DNA from: Thauera aromatica K172
Lineage (GTDB): Bacteria; Pseudomonadota; Gammaproteobacteria; Burkholderiales; Rhodocyclaceae
Direction: 5' to 3'
Assembly (NCBI RefSeq): GCF_003030465.1
Contig: NZ_CP028339.1
Location: 1,116,001-1,180,000, forward strand
DNA: 64,000 nucleotides
The notes under the pieces were generated by a model. It saw nothing but the letters and a program-made list of their open reading frames with translations, was not told the origin of the DNA and made no database searches. The position numbers and the translations under genes are program-made. Positions 61,075 through 64,000 of this stretch are shown in pieces. Position 1 is the first letter of the stretch, and each line of letters starts with the position of its first letter.

Positions 61075-62919
61075 ATGGTCGATTACAACGCGCCGCTGCG
61101 CGACATGCAGTTCATCCTGGACGAGCTTGCCGGGCTCGACGAGATTGCCGCCCTGCCCGGTTGCGAGGAGGCTTCGCCCGACCTGGTGGCGGCGGTGCTC
61201 GAAGAGGCCGGCCGCTTTGCCGCCGGCGTACTGGCGCCGATCAACCAGCCGGGCGACGTCGAGGGCTGCCGTCTGGACGGCGACGGGCGGGTGCAGGTGC
61301 CCGCAGGCTGGCAGCAGGCCTACGCCCGCTTCGCCGAGGCGGGCTGGATCGGGCTGTCGCTGCCGCAGGAGTGGGGCGGCCAGGGCCTGCCGCGGATCCT
61401 GTCCACCGCGGTGTGGGAGATGTGGTTCTCGACCAACATGGCGTTCACCATGCTGCCCCAGCTCAACGTCAGCCAGGCCGAGGCACTGCTGATCGCCGCC
61501 ACCGAGGCGCAGAAGGAGACCTGGCTGCGCAAGGTGGTGAGCGGCGAGTGGGGGAGCACGATGAACCTCACCGAGCCGCAGGCCGGCTCCGACCTCGCCG
61601 CCACCCGCGCCCGCGCCGAGCCGCAGGCCGACGGCAGCTACCGCCTGTTCGGGCAGAAGATCTTCATTTCCTACGGCGAGCACGAGCTCACCGCCAACAT
61701 CGTCCATCTGGTGCTCGCGCGCCTGCCCGATGCGCCCGCGGGGGTGAAGGGGCTGTCGCTGTTCATCGTTCCCAAGTACCTGCTCGACGCCGACGGCGAG
61801 CCGGCGGCGAAGAACGACGTGCGCTGCATCTCGATCGAGCACAAGCTCGGTATCCACGGCAGCCCGACGTGCACGATGAGCTACGGCGACGACGGCGGTG
61901 CGGTGGGCTACCTGCTCGGCGCTCCCAACCGCGGCCTGGAGACGATGTTCATCATGATGAACGAGGCCCGCTTCGGCGTCGGCGTCCAGGGCGTGGGGCT
62001 GGGCGAGCGCGCCTATCAGTTCGCCCTCGCCCATGCGCGCGAGCGCGTCCAGGGGCGCGATGCGCTCAGCGGCGAGAGCGGGCGGCCGATCCTGTGCCAC
62101 CCCGACGTCAAGCGCATGCTGCTGTCGATGCGGGCGCGGCTGGTGGCGATGCGCGCGCTGCTGTACACCGCCGCGGGCTGGTTCGACCGTGCCCGCCACC
62201 ATCCCGACCCCGAGGTCGCGGGCCGCTGCCGGCGCTACGTCGACCTGCTGATGCCGGTGGCCAAGGGCTGGTGTACCGAAGTCGGCAACGAGATCTGCGA
62301 TGACGCCATCCAGGTCTTCGGCGGCATGGGCTTCGTCGAGGAGACCGGGATCGCGCAGTTCTTCCGCGATGCCCGCATCATCACCATCTACGAAGGCACC
62401 ACCGGCATCCAGGGCAACGACCTCGTCGGGCGCAAGATCCTGCGCGAGAACGGCGAGACCCTGCGCGAGCTGCTCGCCGAGCTGCGCACCACCCTGGAGG
62501 CGCTGCGCGCGGACGGCAGCCTGGGCGAGATCGCCGACGGCTTCGCCGACACCATCGACGCCCTCGAAGGGGCGGCGGACTGGATTCTCGCCAACGGCCG
62601 CGAGCAGCCCGCCGACGTGCTCGCCGGCGCGGTGCCTTTCCTGATGCTGCTCGGCACGGTGTGCGGCGGCTGGCAGCTGGCGCGGGTCGCGCTCGCGGCC
62701 CGGGAGCGGCTGGAGAGGGCCGGCGGCGGGGTGGGCGAGGGGGCGGGCGACGGGTTGGGCGACGGGTTGGGCGAGACTCACGACCCGATCTATCTGCGCA
62801 GTCTGATCGAACTCACCCGTTTCTACTTCGCCACTATCGGCCCCCAGGCCGCAGCCCACGCCACCACCGTGCGCGAAGCGGGCGGCGCACTGGCGCGCTT
62901 CCCGGAAAGCGCGTTCTGA
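61075..62919 (+). CDS. Acyl-CoA dehydrogenase with C-terminal extension
   Basis: The 614-residue flavoprotein introduces the alpha-beta double bond. After a short N-terminal region, WGSTMNLTEPQAGSDLAATRARA near 160-182 and YEGTTGIQGNDLVGRKIL near 440, with the catalytic Glu, match the FadE-like family with the ACAD C-terminal extension. The last ~60 residues pass through a Gly-rich linker (GGVGEGAGDGLGDGLGE). GAGGAGA precedes the ATG. It is the last gene of the operon, before a terminator. A saturated phenylpropanoate would need this step. Confidence 0.93.
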   Translation: MVDYNAPLRDMQFILDELAGLDEIAALPGCEEASPDLVAAVLEEAGRFAAGVLAPINQPGDVEGCRLDGDGRVQVPAGWQQAYARFAEAGWIGLSLPQEWGGQGLPRILSTAVWEMWFSTNMAFTMLPQLNVSQAEALLIAATEAQKETWLRKVVSGEWGSTMNLTEPQAGSDLAATRARAEPQADGSYRLFGQKIFISYGEHELTANIVHLVLARLPDAPAGVKGLSLFIVPKYLLDADGEPAAKNDVRCISIEHKLGIHGSPTCTMSYGDDGGAVGYLLGAPNRGLETMFIMMNEARFGVGVQGVGLGERAYQFALAHARERVQGRDALSGESGRPILCHPDVKRMLLSMRARLVAMRALLYTAAGWFDRARHHPDPEVAGRCRRYVDLLMPVAKGWCTEVGNEICDDAIQVFGGMGFVEETGIAQFFRDARIITIYEGTTGIQGNDLVGRKILRENGETLRELLAELRTTLEALRADGSLGEIADGFADTIDALEGAADWILANGREQPADVLAGAVPFLMLLGTVCGGWQLARVALAARERLERAGGGVGEGAGDGLGDGLGETHDPIYLRSLIELTRFYFATIGPQAAAHATTVREAGGALARFPESAF

Positions 62920-62933
62920 TCCGCCGGCGGAGG

Positions 62934-62966
62934 CGCCCTCGGACCGCCCGGTCCGGGGGCGTTTTT
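62934..62966 (+). terminator. Terminator at the end of the beta-oxidation operon
   Basis: Arms CGCCCTCGGACC (62934-62945) and GGTCCGGGGGCG (62950-62961) with loop GCCC form 12 pairs, including one G-T, and TTTTT follows at 62962-62966. It lies 15 bp after the stop. Confidence 0.9.
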
Positions 62967-63033
62967 ACGCTCAAAAAGTTTGCACAAAACTAATTTGTTA
63001 GAATGTAGGCCTCGGGAACGGACAGGAAGTTCA

Positions 63034-64000
63034 ATGTGTGGCATTGCAGGTGAGTTGAGATTCGACGGCCAGGCCCCCGATCTGGCCGCGCTGGCGCGGA
63101 TGAATGCGCAGCAGACCCGGCGCGGACCGGATGGGGGTGGGGTGTATGCCCAGGGCAGCCAGGCCTGGGGGCATCGCCGGCTGAAGATCATGGATCTGTC
63201 CGAGTCGGCGCAGCAGCCGATGTTCGATCCCGCGCTCGGCCTGGGCATCGTGTTCAACGGCGCGATCTACAACCATCCCGAACTGCGCCGCGAGCTCGAG
63301 GGCAAGGGCTATTCGTTCTACTCGCACGGCGATACCGAGGTGCTGCTGAAGGCCTACCACGCCTGGGGCGAGGACTTCGTCGCTCGGGTAAACGGCATGT
63401 TCGCCTTCGCCCTCTGGGAGCGTGACAGCGGCCGCGTGCTGCTCGGCCGTGACCGCCTCGGCATCAAGCCGCTGTATTACGCGCCGATCGACGGCGGGCT
63501 GCGCTTCGCCTCCGCGCTGCCGGCGCTGCTCGCCGCGGGGGGCGTGGACACCGCGATCGACCCGGCGGCGCTCAACTATTACCTGTCCTTCCACGCCGTG
63601 GTGCCTGCGCCCCACACCCTGCTCGCCGGCGTGCGCAAGCTCGCCCCGGGCACGCTGATGCGCATCGAGGCCGACGGTCGGCGCAGCGAGCGCCGCTTCT
63701 GGTCGCTGGAGTACGCTCGCGACGCCGCCGATGAGGGGCGCAGCTTCGAGGAGTGGACCGAGGTCCTGCTCGAGGCCCTGCGTGGCGCGGTGCGGCGCCG
63801 CCTGGTGGCGGACGTGCCGGTCGGCGCGCTGCTGTCGGGCGGCGTCGACTCCAGCCTGATCGTCGGCCTGATGGCCGAAGCCGGGGTCAAGGAGCTGCGC
63901 ACCTACAACGTCGGTTTCGAGGATGTCGGCGGCGAGAAGGGCAACGAATTCGAATATGCCGACATCGTCGCGGGCGAATTCGGCACCGTGCACGAACGGA
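63034..64000 (+). CDS. Asparagine synthetase-type amidotransferase, probable N-acetylglutaminylglutamine synthesis (runs off window)
   Basis: The first 322 residues are visible. Cys2 after Met1 is the glutaminase nucleophile (MCGIAGELRFDGQ). RRGPDGGG and GHRRLKIMDLS near 33-56, and FNGAIYNHPELRRELEGKGYSFYSHGDTEVLLKAYHAWG, form the class II glutamine amidotransferase domain. LLSGGVDSSLIVGL near 267 is the PP-loop of the synthetase domain. The overall wording is close to the N-acetylglutaminylglutamine amidotransferase of Pseudomonas, which makes an osmoprotectant dipeptide. AsnB-type capsule or antibiotic genes are alternatives until the rest is seen. The ATG at 63034 follows a short AT-rich promoter region. 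Confidence 0.8.
   Translation, partial: MCGIAGELRFDGQAPDLAALARMNAQQTRRGPDGGGVYAQGSQAWGHRRLKIMDLSESAQQPMFDPALGLGIVFNGAIYNHPELRRELEGKGYSFYSHGDTEVLLKAYHAWGEDFVARVNGMFAFALWERDSGRVLLGRDRLGIKPLYYAPIDGGLRFASALPALLAAGGVDTAIDPAALNYYLSFHAVVPAPHTLLAGVRKLAPGTLMRIEADGRRSERRFWSLEYARDAADEGRSFEEWTEVLLEALRGAVRRRLVADVPVGALLSGGVDSSLIVGLMAEAGVKELRTYNVGFEDVGGEKGNEFEYADIVAGEFGTVHER

Overview
The window is high-GC DNA with densely packed genes and looks like a betaproteobacterial chromosome of the Azoarcus/Thauera/Aromatoleum type (Rhodocyclales). The evidence is a tmRNA tag reading ANDERFALAA in a circularly permuted tmRNA gene, the pilB/CorC-like/CcsA-like gene order, endonuclease-type MutL, TRAP transporters and many aromatic-acid catabolic genes. 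The genus is inferred from gene content only.

Left part (1-35 kb), mostly housekeeping. In order: the start of pilB, a CNNM/CorC membrane protein and a CcsA-like protein on the minus strand; ffh, an EI24-like protein, a molybdopterin-binding-domain protein, a YgjP-like metallopeptidase and gloA on the plus strand; an HD-GYP response regulator and a nitronate monooxygenase-like flavoprotein; the permuted two-piece tmRNA; an RND efflux pair; a DUF1415 protein and miaA; two lipoproteins; a YqaA-like protein; mutL; purN with a DUF3108 protein; an RsmB-like methyltransferase; a PLD-family protein; queD; a radical SAM protein; an XRE-type regulator beside a perfect 20-bp palindrome; lysC with a probable internal start; tRNA-Ser(GCT); a VapBC pair; a PhoD-like phosphatase; a redox protein/permease pair; an unassigned ATP-grasp-like protein; and a DODA-type dioxygenase.

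Right part (34-63 kb), an aromatic-acid catabolic island. A LysR gene faces a complete protocatechuate 4,5-cleavage operon (galD-ligJ-ligK-ligI-ligA-ligB-ligC). An aldo/keto reductase follows, then a TRAP region with three paralogous DctP binding proteins and one DctQM pair. A hemerythrin gene and a 3-hydroxybenzoate/gentisate set (6-hydroxylase, gentisate dioxygenase, maleylpyruvate isomerase, fumarylpyruvate hydrolase) with a divergent LysR gene come next. A TetR gene with an extra N-terminal helix-turn-helix-like region then faces an operon of ABC binding protein, acyl-CoA synthetase, crotonase, thiolase, SDR and acyl-CoA dehydrogenase, which fits beta-oxidative side-chain removal from phenylpropanoids. 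Read together, phenylpropanoids would be imported, activated and shortened to hydroxybenzoates, which the gentisate and protocatechuate routes then open. The window ends inside a gene resembling N-acetylglutaminylglutamine amidotransferase.

The strongest non-routine signals are the permuted tmRNA with its hairpin spacer, the near-identical promoter/operator layout in front of the three dctP genes, the lysC internal start, the orphan ATP-grasp-like protein, the TetR fusion and the palindrome between the XRE gene and lysC. Many long antisense reading frames in this DNA are coding shadows and are not listed.
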